A model generated the notes under the pieces. That model was given only the letters and a program-made list of their open reading frames with translations. It had not been told where the DNA came from and did not search any database. Source: a virus. Taken from it: DNA of 23,661 nucleotides. Shown here one piece after another: positions 13,415 to 20,073 of the stretch. The DNA lies in IMG/VR virus record IMGVR_UViG_3300024529_000020, positions 1 to 23,661 of that record; one strand, given 5' to 3'. Within the stretch, counting starts at the first letter, position 1, and every line of letters begins with the position of its first letter. The position numbers and the translations under genes are program-made.

Positions 13415-15146
13415 GTTAGCGAACCCGATACTAGCGGATGGTGAAAAAGGTTGGGAGCGCGACACTGGTAAAGAGAAAATCGGTGATGGTGTTAGCTTGT
13501 GGTCCCTACTGCCTTATTTTGGCGGCGGTGGTGGTGGCGGTTTAGCCGCTGTTGTTGACGACTTAACACCACAGCTTGGCGGTGCATTGGATGTTAATGG
13601 GCAGCTTATATCAGCAGTGCCCGGTATTGGTAATGACATCAACTTAGTCACTTTCGCTGATAGCCCTGCGGGGTCAACAGGCGGCATAAATATTGTCGTT
13701 GGCGATGCTCAAGGTAACACCAATTCCTTGATAGCAGGACAAGACGAAACAGATTACGTTTTTAATTTTAATGATGGTTCCTCATACGTTGTTGGTGATG
13801 TAATCACCCTCACAGATGGGTCTACAGTAACGGTCGATGCCGTATCAGGCGGTTCAGTAACAGAGTTTACTGTTACTACTTCTGGTGGCACTTTTGTGGT
13901 GACTGAACCACGAACTAATTTGTTTCAAGCCAGTACGACTGGCAGTGGTCAGTTCTTCGCTTTAGAGCCGCGCCCAAGCAATGTAAATACGACTAATTGG
14001 GATGGTGGTTCTGTAGCCATTAAAGCTGGCGGTGCTTCTGGTCAAGGTGATCGCGGTGGCATATCGATTCTCGCTGGTGATGGTGGCGCTAGTGGCGGCG
14101 AAATACTCATCAAAAGTGGTGACAGTGACGCGTTAGGCGGTGGTAATGGTGGCTACGCTGGCACACTAGAGATAGCGGTAGGGACAAGTTTTGGTGCATC
14201 TGGTCAAGACATGCTCATTCGCGGCGGTAACACTGACTACCAAGGTGGCGATGCTTTTGGTGGACAAGTAATCATTCGTGGCGGTGCCTCATACGCCAGC
14301 ACAGGTAACCCCGCTAATAGCTACGGTGGAAATGTAAGGCTTGAAGCTGGGCCGGGTCAGTACGCTGGATATCCTGCTGTTGAAGACGGTGGTGATGTAA
14401 GAATATACGCTGGTGATGGTACGCAAGTTGGTGGTGATATTTTATTGCAGGTCGGTGACGACACCACTAATGGATCAAACCCCGGCACGGTCGAGCTACG
14501 TGGACCGAATGGTATGCCCACAGCCCCTATTTTTGAGTTCACTGAAGCTAGGGCAAATGGTTCTGAAAAGGTAGGTATCCGTGCTTCCGCGCAAATGGAC
14601 GGTGGTGAATCCTACATCCTAACGCTTCCCCCAACGAACTCAACAGGAGTACAAGTACTCACTAACGATGGTACTGGTATTTTGAGTTGGGAAGATGGTG
14701 GTGGTGGTGGTGGTGGCATCAGCGCTGTTGTTGAGGACTTGACACCACAGCTTGGTGGCCCATTGGATGTCAATGGCCAGCAAATTATTTCGGTCCCGGG
14801 TGCGGCGATCAATATAATTTCCCAGACGACTAATTATTATGGTGGTGATATAAACATACTGTCTGGCCCCACCTCAACCTACAACCCTCCCCAGATAAAC
14901 ATAGCTGCCGGTGATGGCGCGTACTACGGTGGTAAGGTAATCCTAACTGCCGGTGACTCACCAAGCGGTTACTATGGTGGGGATATAGAGTTGAGGCCCG
15001 GTACTTGCAACTACGGAACCAGAACGGGTGCTGTGCTTATAGCTAATAACGGTGCTACTGGTAACCCGGTAGGTGGCTTAACAGACAAGCTATATAACAT
15101 TGGGGGTGCGTTATACTGGAATGGCACTCTGATAGGGCCAGCTTAA
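13368..15146 (+). CDS. Tail fibre 2, paralogue of fibre 1
   Basis: 592 aa. I start at ATG 13368 (GGAGGA at 13354-13359, 8 bases away) because this aligns with fibre 1; the frame is open further upstream. The Mtd_N-like anchor (1-48) is followed by a seven-Gly hinge (~52-58), the first DLTPQLGG module (~63) and a segment (~120-200) unlike fibre 1. About ten Gly-rich repeats follow (GGEILIKSGDS, GGQVIIRGGAS, GGDILLQVGDD). Then come YILTLP...VLTNDGTGILSW, a second seven-Gly hinge (~444-450), a second DLTPQLGG module (~455-465), more repeats and a closing KLYNIGGALYWNG. It lacks the C-terminal domain of fibre 1. Probably an alternative or stacked receptor-binding fibre. Confidence 0.85.
   Translation: MADIIQTRRDTAANWTLANPILADGEKGWERDTGKEKIGDGVSLWSLLPYFGGGGGGGLAAVVDDLTPQLGGALDVNGQLISAVPGIGNDINLVTFADSPAGSTGGINIVVGDAQGNTNSLIAGQDETDYVFNFNDGSSYVVGDVITLTDGSTVTVDAVSGGSVTEFTVTTSGGTFVVTEPRTNLFQASTTGSGQFFALEPRPSNVNTTNWDGGSVAIKAGGASGQGDRGGISILAGDGGASGGEILIKSGDSDALGGGNGGYAGTLEIAVGTSFGASGQDMLIRGGNTDYQGGDAFGGQVIIRGGASYASTGNPANSYGGNVRLEAGPGQYAGYPAVEDGGDVRIYAGDGTQVGGDILLQVGDDTTNGSNPGTVELRGPNGMPTAPIFEFTEARANGSEKVGIRASAQMDGGESYILTLPPTNSTGVQVLTNDGTGILSWEDGGGGGGGISAVVEDLTPQLGGPLDVNGQQIISVPGAAINIISQTTNYYGGDINILSGPTSTYNPPQINIAAGDGAYYGGKVILTAGDSPSGYYGGDIELRPGTCNYGTRTGAVLIANNGATGNPVGGLTDKLYNIGGALYWNGTLIGPA
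13521..13541 (+). repeat. Seven-glycine codon tract, hinge 1 of fibre 2
   Basis: Seven consecutive Gly codons (mix of GGC and GGT) sit directly before the first DLTPQLGG module. They form a flexible joint between the anchor and the shaft. A related six-Gly tract is in fibre 1 near 12301-12318. Confidence 0.8.
13547..13576 (+). repeat. 30-base DLTPQLGG repeat, copy 2
   Basis: Identical over 30 bases to 11542-11571. Encodes the first module start of fibre 2. Confidence 0.85.
14697..14717 (+). repeat. (GGT)6-GGC tract, hinge 2 of fibre 2
   Basis: Six perfect GGT codons followed by GGC encode seven glycines directly before the second DLTPQLGG module. A pure trinucleotide run can slip in replication, changing hinge length in whole codons without a frameshift. 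Confidence 0.8.
14723..14752 (+). repeat. 30-base DLTPQLGG repeat, copy 3
   Basis: Matches copies 1 and 2 at 28 of 30 positions. Encodes the second module start inside fibre 2. Confidence 0.8.
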
Positions 15147-15149
15147 TTA

Positions 15150-15163
15150 GCGGTAGATACCGC
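15150..15163 (+). other. Small hairpin ahead of the collar-fibre gene
   Basis: GCGGT (15150-15154) and ACCGC (15159-15163) form a 5-bp stem with a 4-base AGAT loop, in the 31-base gap after fibre 2 and two bases before the ribosome-binding site CGGAGA (15165-15170). There is no T-run. It could tune access to the ribosome-binding site; weak evidence. Confidence 0.3.
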
Positions 15164-15177
15164 ACGGAGAAACAAGC

Positions 15178-16323
15178 ATGACAGTTCGACAGAAAATTCT
15201 GCGGAGTTCAGCACCTTTAGCTCGACCGACTTCGGGTGTTAGGAGCCCCGGCGAGCTATATACAAACTTCGCAGACGGGCAGCTAGGTGTCATCGATGCA
15301 AATCAGGAGCCGATAGACCTTATTGGTGTTCGGTATTTCTCCGCGCTGACAGAGTACTTCCTCAACGATGTAGTTGTTAATCCATTTGATAATGTACTGT
15401 ATCAGTGTCTCGTTGCAAATGGTCCCGGCCCGTTCAATGCTCCTGACTGGACAACAACAGCTGACTCATTTGAAAAGCGGTTGTTGGGCTATTCTGTTGA
15501 AGGTCTGCATGATGAATACATTGGTGATATTGACCTTATTCTGGTGAACAGTTTGTATACTGTGAACGATGCAACCATTGTCGGAGCACCAGCTACGTTT
15601 TCTGGTATTGGGTTCTTAGAGACCACCATGTGGAGCGCTGCCACGAGAGGTAAGCAAACGCTAACAGCCTTGACCAATGACGATGCCAAGTCCAAGTTCA
15701 CTCGTGTCCTTACAGGCGGCTTGTGGCAACCTTGGGAGGCTGAGGCTAGTGGTTCAGCATTGGGGTCAGTCGTTGAACTCCCCGGCTTAATATCAGTACC
15801 AGCGGGGCTTGGTCTTGTTGCAGCCGCAGGACAAACTTTGCTCAGAGCGGATTACCCTACTTTCTGGGATTACCTACAGGCAAACGCTGGGCTAATAACT
15901 GATGCTACGTGGTTAGCAGCAGCTAACGGTGGTGCCAATGGTGTAGGTTATTACTCATCTGGCGATGGTATCACCGATTTCAGAATGGTGGACCTCAGAG
16001 GGGAATTCCGGAGGGGCGTAAATAATGGTGCTGGCGGTTCGGGTAGCCGCGATCCGAACAGAAGTAATAATTCACTCGATTGGCAAGATGGCATTAATAA
16101 AGCTCACAGCCATGGCACTACTGAATCCGATCACACTCACCCATTTACAGCAGCTCAGTGGATAGGCGGGTACACTGATAACGGTGGGTCACCTGACCAG
16201 CGTAGTGTTTCAAGCGTTACGAATACGCAGGGTGCTAAGACAAATTTGAGTATAAATAACGATGGTGGTTCAGAAGCTCGGCCCAGAAACATACCTACTT
16301 TGGTTGCTATTCAGGTAGCCTAG
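15178..16323 (+). CDS. Tail fibre 3 with phage collar domain
   Basis: 381 aa. The N-terminal ~50 residues (RPTSGVRSPGELYTNFADGQ) resemble an Mtd_N-type anchor. A carbohydrate-module-like stretch follows (DVVVNPFDNVLYQCLV, residues ~60-90). The C-terminal ~185 residues are a phage collar-type domain: GLGLVAAAGQTLLRADYPTF, then FRMVDLRGEFRRG, then HSHGTTESDHTHPF and a final SEARPRNIPTLVAIQVA. The His-rich HSH...HTH cluster (residues ~308-321) is the kind of motif that binds metal in trimeric short tail fibres. The ribosome-binding site CGGAGA lies 7 bases from the ATG. Probably a third receptor-binding protein. Confidence 0.82.
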   Translation: MTVRQKILRSSAPLARPTSGVRSPGELYTNFADGQLGVIDANQEPIDLIGVRYFSALTEYFLNDVVVNPFDNVLYQCLVANGPGPFNAPDWTTTADSFEKRLLGYSVEGLHDEYIGDIDLILVNSLYTVNDATIVGAPATFSGIGFLETTMWSAATRGKQTLTALTNDDAKSKFTRVLTGGLWQPWEAEASGSALGSVVELPGLISVPAGLGLVAAAGQTLLRADYPTFWDYLQANAGLITDATWLAAANGGANGVGYYSSGDGITDFRMVDLRGEFRRGVNNGAGGSGSRDPNRSNNSLDWQDGINKAHSHGTTESDHTHPFTAAQWIGGYTDNGGSPDQRSVSSVTNTQGAKTNLSINNDGGSEARPRNIPTLVAIQVA

Positions 16324-16356
16324 TCTTGTGGAGAAGTGCAATGAAAAAGGAAAGAA

Positions 16357-16653
16357 ATGCCCGATGTTGAGCTGGAAAAAATAACTGGTAAAAAGGTGAC
16401 AATAGGAACACTTTTAGCATTAGTTTTAGGGAGCGGCGGGTATATATCTGTGGCGGGTAACCCTGTGTATGGTCTACTTGATGATAGGTATGTCACTATT
16501 GCCGCGCAAAACGTAGAGCTTCAGTTTAACATTGAGGATGAACTAGCACAGATTCAGAGGCACATCGACAACGGTTCGGTGACTAACGACGAGTTAATAC
16601 GGAAGGCCGTATTAGAAGAACGACTAAAAAGGTTGGAGGTTAGTAATCAATGA
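16357..16653 (+). CDS. Membrane-anchored coiled-coil protein, possible spanin or holin
   Basis: 98 aa. A short polar N-terminus (MPDVELEKITGKK) precedes one hydrophobic segment at ~14-33 (VTIGTLLALVLGSGGYISVA). The soluble C-terminal part ends in a charged helix with coiled-coil character (ELIRKAVLEERLKRLEVSNQ). An N-in/C-out topology with a periplasmic coil is that of an inner-membrane spanin (Rz-like), but it is short and no Rz1-type lipoprotein is seen beside it. A pinholin or lysis regulator is also possible. It directly precedes the endolysin gene and overlaps it by four bases (ATGA), so a lysis role is likely. Confidence 0.6.
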   Translation: MPDVELEKITGKKVTIGTLLALVLGSGGYISVAGNPVYGLLDDRYVTIAAQNVELQFNIEDELAQIQRHIDNGSVTNDELIRKAVLEERLKRLEVSNQ

Positions 16654-16964
16654 AACTAAGTCGCAAGCAAAGAGATTTTACAGCAGCCCTGACGAAGTTG
16701 TTGGTATGGGCTCACAAGCAAGGTTACGAGTTCAGCCTTGGTGACGCGTGGGCAAAAACTGGACATATCGACGGTAGCTATCATTACCAGAGACTAGCGA
16801 TTGACTTGAACCTATTCATCGACGACAAGTACCAGACTACCACCAAAGCTCATCAACCTATCGGTGAAAAATGGGAGCAGCTTGGCGGCACTTGGGGTGG
16901 ACGCTTCCGCAACAAGGATGGCAACCATTACAGCTGGGGCGAGTCGCGGGGAAAGTCAAAGTGA
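16650..16964 (+). CDS. Endolysin, M15-family zinc peptidase
   Basis: 104 aa peptidoglycan L-alanyl-D-glutamate-type endopeptidase. Zinc ligands are visible as His45 and Asp52 (SYHYQRLAIDLNLF, the H-x6-D spacing of the family) and His93 (DGNHYSW), with Asp90 as the candidate catalytic acid. The protein is a bare catalytic domain without a cell-wall-binding domain or signal peptide, so it needs a holin. GGAGG at 16635-16639 precedes the ATG by 10 bases. It overlaps the preceding gene by ATGA and the following holin by GTGA. Confidence 0.9.
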   Translation: MKLSRKQRDFTAALTKLLVWAHKQGYEFSLGDAWAKTGHIDGSYHYQRLAIDLNLFIDDKYQTTTKAHQPIGEKWEQLGGTWGGRFRNKDGNHYSWGESRGKSK

Positions 16965-17536
16965 GTTCGCTTTGGGACATCGTCAAGACTGTTGGCGCGA
17001 ACGTCATCAGTAATTCGGTCCCGGGTGGCGCTATCCTCCTTGCAGGGATCAACGCCTTGTTGCCTGAAGATAAGCAGCTGCCAGCAGACGCTACAGGCCA
17101 ACAGGCCCAAGACGCTATAAGCGCACTGCCTCCCGAGCAGAGGGCAGCGGTCATGGAGAAGAAATTCGATGTGCAGCTGGCGCAGATAAACCAGAGTGGT
17201 GAGACCTTACGAACAATGCTGGTTCAGGACGCAGTCAACCCACAGTCAACCCGCCCGAAGATTGCCTACCAAGGCTTTCAAGTCGTCGCTGCCATATCCC
17301 TGATCATCGTAGCCACGTGGGCTTACGCTGTCATCACAGAGAACGCTGATATGGTGGAGAAGATTCAGACAGGCTGGCCGTTTGTAGCAGCGATAGTCCT
17401 TCCCTTTGTGGGCTGGATCAATTCCTATTTTGGTAAGCTTGTAGTCGAGCAGCGGCAGAAACTCGATGCTGCTACGGGCCGAACAGCACCACACGGTATA
17501 GCTGGGTTACTATCAGGATTGGTGGGTAAGAAATGA
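16961..17536 (+). CDS. Holin (3TM, gene-transfer-agent-type)
   Basis: 191 aa. Starts at GTG 16961, whose GTGA overlaps the endolysin stop; the frame is open upstream but that part is a shadow of the endolysin gene. The N-terminus is amphipathic or hydrophobic (VPGGAILLAGINALL). A polar, coil-prone middle follows, then two clear membrane spans near residues 108-127 (FQVVAAISLIIVATWAYAVI) and 140-160 (WPFVAAIVLPFVGWINSYF). This length and layout match the 'holin of 3TMs, for gene-transfer release' family. Its stop overlaps the nozzle gene start (ATGA). Confidence 0.78.
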   Translation: MSSLWDIVKTVGANVISNSVPGGAILLAGINALLPEDKQLPADATGQQAQDAISALPPEQRAAVMEKKFDVQLAQINQSGETLRTMLVQDAVNPQSTRPKIAYQGFQVVAAISLIIVATWAYAVITENADMVEKIQTGWPFVAAIVLPFVGWINSYFGKLVVEQRQKLDAATGRTAPHGIAGLLSGLVGKK

Positions 17537-19371
17537 CAGGCGCACGCGTTAGAATCGAAGATTTCAAGGGACAAATACCCAAGCGCAGTGATCGCTTAAT
17601 AGGTAACTCCCAAGGTCAGATTGCACGAAACATTCGGCTCACATCAGGCTCAATTGAAGGTATGCGTGATTGGGGATTGCTGTACAACTTCAACGACCCA
17701 TTCATCCAAAAAGCCTACCGCTTACCGGACCCACAGTCTGCCCAGCAAGAGCTTTGGGTAGGCTTTACTAGCCCTTTGGTCAACCTGTATCCGGGGCCAC
17801 TACTGAACGATGTGTATGATCGTTACTATAAGTTTGGCGATGGTAGGCCGCAATACAACACGCTGGAGCGGCTACGCAATGGTGAGCCTTATTACTGGCT
17901 TGGCGTACCTTCGCCAGTGCTTCCCGGCACGCTCAGTGCTGCTGGTGGTACGGCACTGGACGAGGAACGGTTCTACGTCTATACGCTGGTGTCTGAATTC
18001 CAAGAAGAAGGTCAGCCTTCAATACCTGTTTCTGCCATAGGCAAAGAAGATGGTGCATGGACTCTGGCTAACATGGACACCTCAGTGCCAAATCCGGATG
18101 AGCAACCGATCCTATACAAAAATATTTATCGGACAGTAGCAGGGTTCACAACGGCAGAGTTCTTTTTTGTCGCGCAAATACCGATAGATAGTGCCTTTTA
18201 CGTGGACTCAGCACCTTCAGATGAAATCGCCCGTAGCAGCATACTGGAGTCCACAGATTGGGCTCCACCACCTTTGGGCCTCGATAACGCTGTCGTCATG
18301 CCCAATGGTTTCTTTCTGGCGTGGGAAGGTAGAAACATTCATTTCAGTGAAACTTACCGCCCCCATGCGTGGCCAGCAGCTTACGATTTGAGTACTCAGT
18401 ATGATGTTATCGGCGCTGGTGTGTTTGGTCAGTCAGCGGGTATTGTAACTGCGGGTCATCCATATTTTGCAACAGGCACTAATCCGGAAAGTACGACACT
18501 CACAAAGCACAATAGTGCTGAGCCGGGACTATCACCATTGTCTATCGTATCACTTTCATATGGAGTGCTTTACGCCAGCCAAAATGGTTTATCTCTGCTC
18601 AACGAGAAAGGTGTTATACCGGCGACTCAGGACATCATCACGAAAGACGAATGGCTAAATCTTTATAGCCCCGGCACGTTAAAAGCAGCGCAGTATGAAG
18701 ATCAATGGCTGGGCTTCTATACGGAAAACAAAGGCATTTCGATCAACCCGGGTGACGAGCAGGAATCATTTATCGAGTTTGATTCATTCAATCGCGTGGA
18801 CATGATTCAGACTGATGAACGCACTGGTGAGGTATATGTCATTCGATCAGGGGCGATATATCTTTGGGATGATTCAAATCGTGACCGAGTGGCCTACCAA
18901 TGGAAGTCCAAAGAATTTTATTTTCAGAAGCCTTGTAACTTGGGTGCCGCAGTTATTGATATGTGCTCCATAGCTGATGTGATAAAAGATATTGAGGGCG
19001 TGACAATAGCGGCTCGCGAATATAATACTGAGCGCATAAAGACTAGACTCAACCCCATTGGGTCAAGTGCAATGGGTAGTTCCTACGTGCAGGATTTGCC
19101 AGCACCTTTCGATTTGGTGCCGCAGAACAGGCTTGCTATAGGCGGGTCACCATTGATCGATCTCGCGCAGATATTCAAGAGAAATGCTGATGTAACTTTC
19201 ACAGTCTGGGCCGATGATAGGATCGTGTATTCACAACAGGTCAGAGATAAGAAAATGATTAAGCTACCTGCTGGGTTTAAGAACGATATCTGGACCTTTG
19301 AAGTAAGGGGTCGGCGTAGAATTTATTCAATAACAGTTGCCGAAACAGGCAAAGGATTAGCTGATGTCTAG
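17533..19371 (+). CDS. Tail nozzle / tubular protein, beta-propeller-like
   Basis: 612 aa. It begins with a short arm (VRIEDFKGQIPKRSDRLIGN) followed by SQGQIARNIRLTSGSIEGMR, typical of podovirus tail-tubular proteins related to T7 gp12 or P22 gp10. The central region holds repeated beta units and a signature near residues 250-285 (LDNAVVMPNGFFLAWEGRNI, then FSETYRPHAWP). The C-terminal ~150 residues form a second beta-rich part. It would extend the adaptor ring into the tail tip. It is separated from the adaptor genes by the fibre and lysis genes. Function is inferred from family pattern and context. Confidence 0.8.
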   Translation: MTGARVRIEDFKGQIPKRSDRLIGNSQGQIARNIRLTSGSIEGMRDWGLLYNFNDPFIQKAYRLPDPQSAQQELWVGFTSPLVNLYPGPLLNDVYDRYYKFGDGRPQYNTLERLRNGEPYYWLGVPSPVLPGTLSAAGGTALDEERFYVYTLVSEFQEEGQPSIPVSAIGKEDGAWTLANMDTSVPNPDEQPILYKNIYRTVAGFTTAEFFFVAQIPIDSAFYVDSAPSDEIARSSILESTDWAPPPLGLDNAVVMPNGFFLAWEGRNIHFSETYRPHAWPAAYDLSTQYDVIGAGVFGQSAGIVTAGHPYFATGTNPESTTLTKHNSAEPGLSPLSIVSLSYGVLYASQNGLSLLNEKGVIPATQDIITKDEWLNLYSPGTLKAAQYEDQWLGFYTENKGISINPGDEQESFIEFDSFNRVDMIQTDERTGEVYVIRSGAIYLWDDSNRDRVAYQWKSKEFYFQKPCNLGAAVIDMCSIADVIKDIEGVTIAAREYNTERIKTRLNPIGSSAMGSSYVQDLPAPFDLVPQNRLAIGGSPLIDLAQIFKRNADVTFTVWADDRIVYSQQVRDKKMIKLPAGFKNDIWTFEVRGRRRIYSITVAETGKGLADV

Positions 19372-19636
19372 TGTACCTATTCTAAGAGGTATATTTGGTA
19401 AGCGGAGGTGGCCGGGGATACCCCAGCCAGAGTCTTCGGTCGAGTCTATCAATTCCTCAGTGCTTGCGTTAAGTGAACGATCACGCGTGCAGGGTAGGGA
19501 GAAGGGAGACATACTGGATAGTTATAGCACCGTACAGGACCTAATCAATATCGGTGTTGTTGATGTCTCAGGAAGAACACTAGAGCAGCGAGTTGCTGAT
19601 CTTGAAAGGCGGTTACGCATGGCGGGAATCCCCTAA
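19364..19636 (+). CDS. Small unknown protein after the nozzle gene
   Basis: 90 aa. It overlaps the nozzle gene by 8 bases, has AAAGGA about 10 bases upstream and ends in TAATG with the next start. The first 20 residues are basic (RGIFGKRRWPGIP). The C-terminus is a heptad-like helix (TLEQRVADLERRLRMAGIP). In other podoviruses a short coiled-coil protein often occupies this position. No named family recognised. Confidence 0.7.
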   Translation: MSSVPILRGIFGKRRWPGIPQPESSVESINSSVLALSERSRVQGREKGDILDSYSTVQDLINIGVVDVSGRTLEQRVADLERRLRMAGIP

Positions 19637-20073
19637 TGCTTATTGTCGAACCCCAAGGTGTTATCAAGCACTGGCTCTGCGATCAAATAGGGTACATCCC
19701 TACGGCAGAGTTCATTTGTATTGGGCAGTTCGATGAAAAGAAACAAGATTTAATTGGGGCCATTGGGTATGACGGATGGTCCAAGAATATGGTGGAAATG
19801 CACAGCGCCGGGGTCCCGGGCAGCTACTGGCTGACTAAGGAGTTTCTGTTCAAATGCTTCCACTTCCCTTTTATTGTACATGGTCGTGAGATCGTGACAT
19901 CAAGGGTATCTACAGGCAATCCTGTAGCTGTGAAAATGAATTTACAGGCGGGGTTTACCGAGCAGTGTCGAATAAAAGGCGGTGCTGATGACGGGGATTT
20001 GATAATATTTACCATGTATCGGGCCGAATGTAAGTGGCTTCGCATGGGAAAACTGTACAAAGAGGCAGCGTAA
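19636..20073 (+). CDS. GNAT-fold protein, T7 gp13-like position
   Basis: 145 aa. Its strand-helix pattern suits a GNAT acetyltransferase: a central strand with AIGYDGWSKNMVEMH, a following helix after GVPGSYWLTKEFLFKCFHFP, then a second core with SRVSTGNPVAVKMNLQAGFT (the N-x-x-A-x-x-x-x-x-x-GF pattern common in GNATs). Phages encode such proteins between nozzle and ejection-protein genes, where T7 has gp13. The classical acetyl-CoA loop (Q/R-x-x-G-x-G/A) is not obvious, so it may be a structural rather than catalytic member. Joined to both neighbours by TAATG. Confidence 0.68.
   Translation: MLIVEPQGVIKHWLCDQIGYIPTAEFICIGQFDEKKQDLIGAIGYDGWSKNMVEMHSAGVPGSYWLTKEFLFKCFHFPFIVHGREIVTSRVSTGNPVAVKMNLQAGFTEQCRIKGGADDGDLIIFTMYRAECKWLRMGKLYKEAA

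Noticed and set aside
11366-15146. Collagen-like repeats in the fibres
   Set aside because: Glycines occur in pairs with hydrophobic residues between them, not as G-x-y triplets.
11366-16323. Diversity-generating retroelement, suggested by the Mtd-type N-termini
   Set aside because: No reverse transcriptase, template repeat or adenine-rich variable repeat is visible. The anchor domain alone is common in fibres.
16341-16370. Nine-codon ATG frame (MKKERNARC) before the membrane protein
   Set aside because: Too short, and its AAGGAAAG is the ribosome-binding site of the ATG at 16357.
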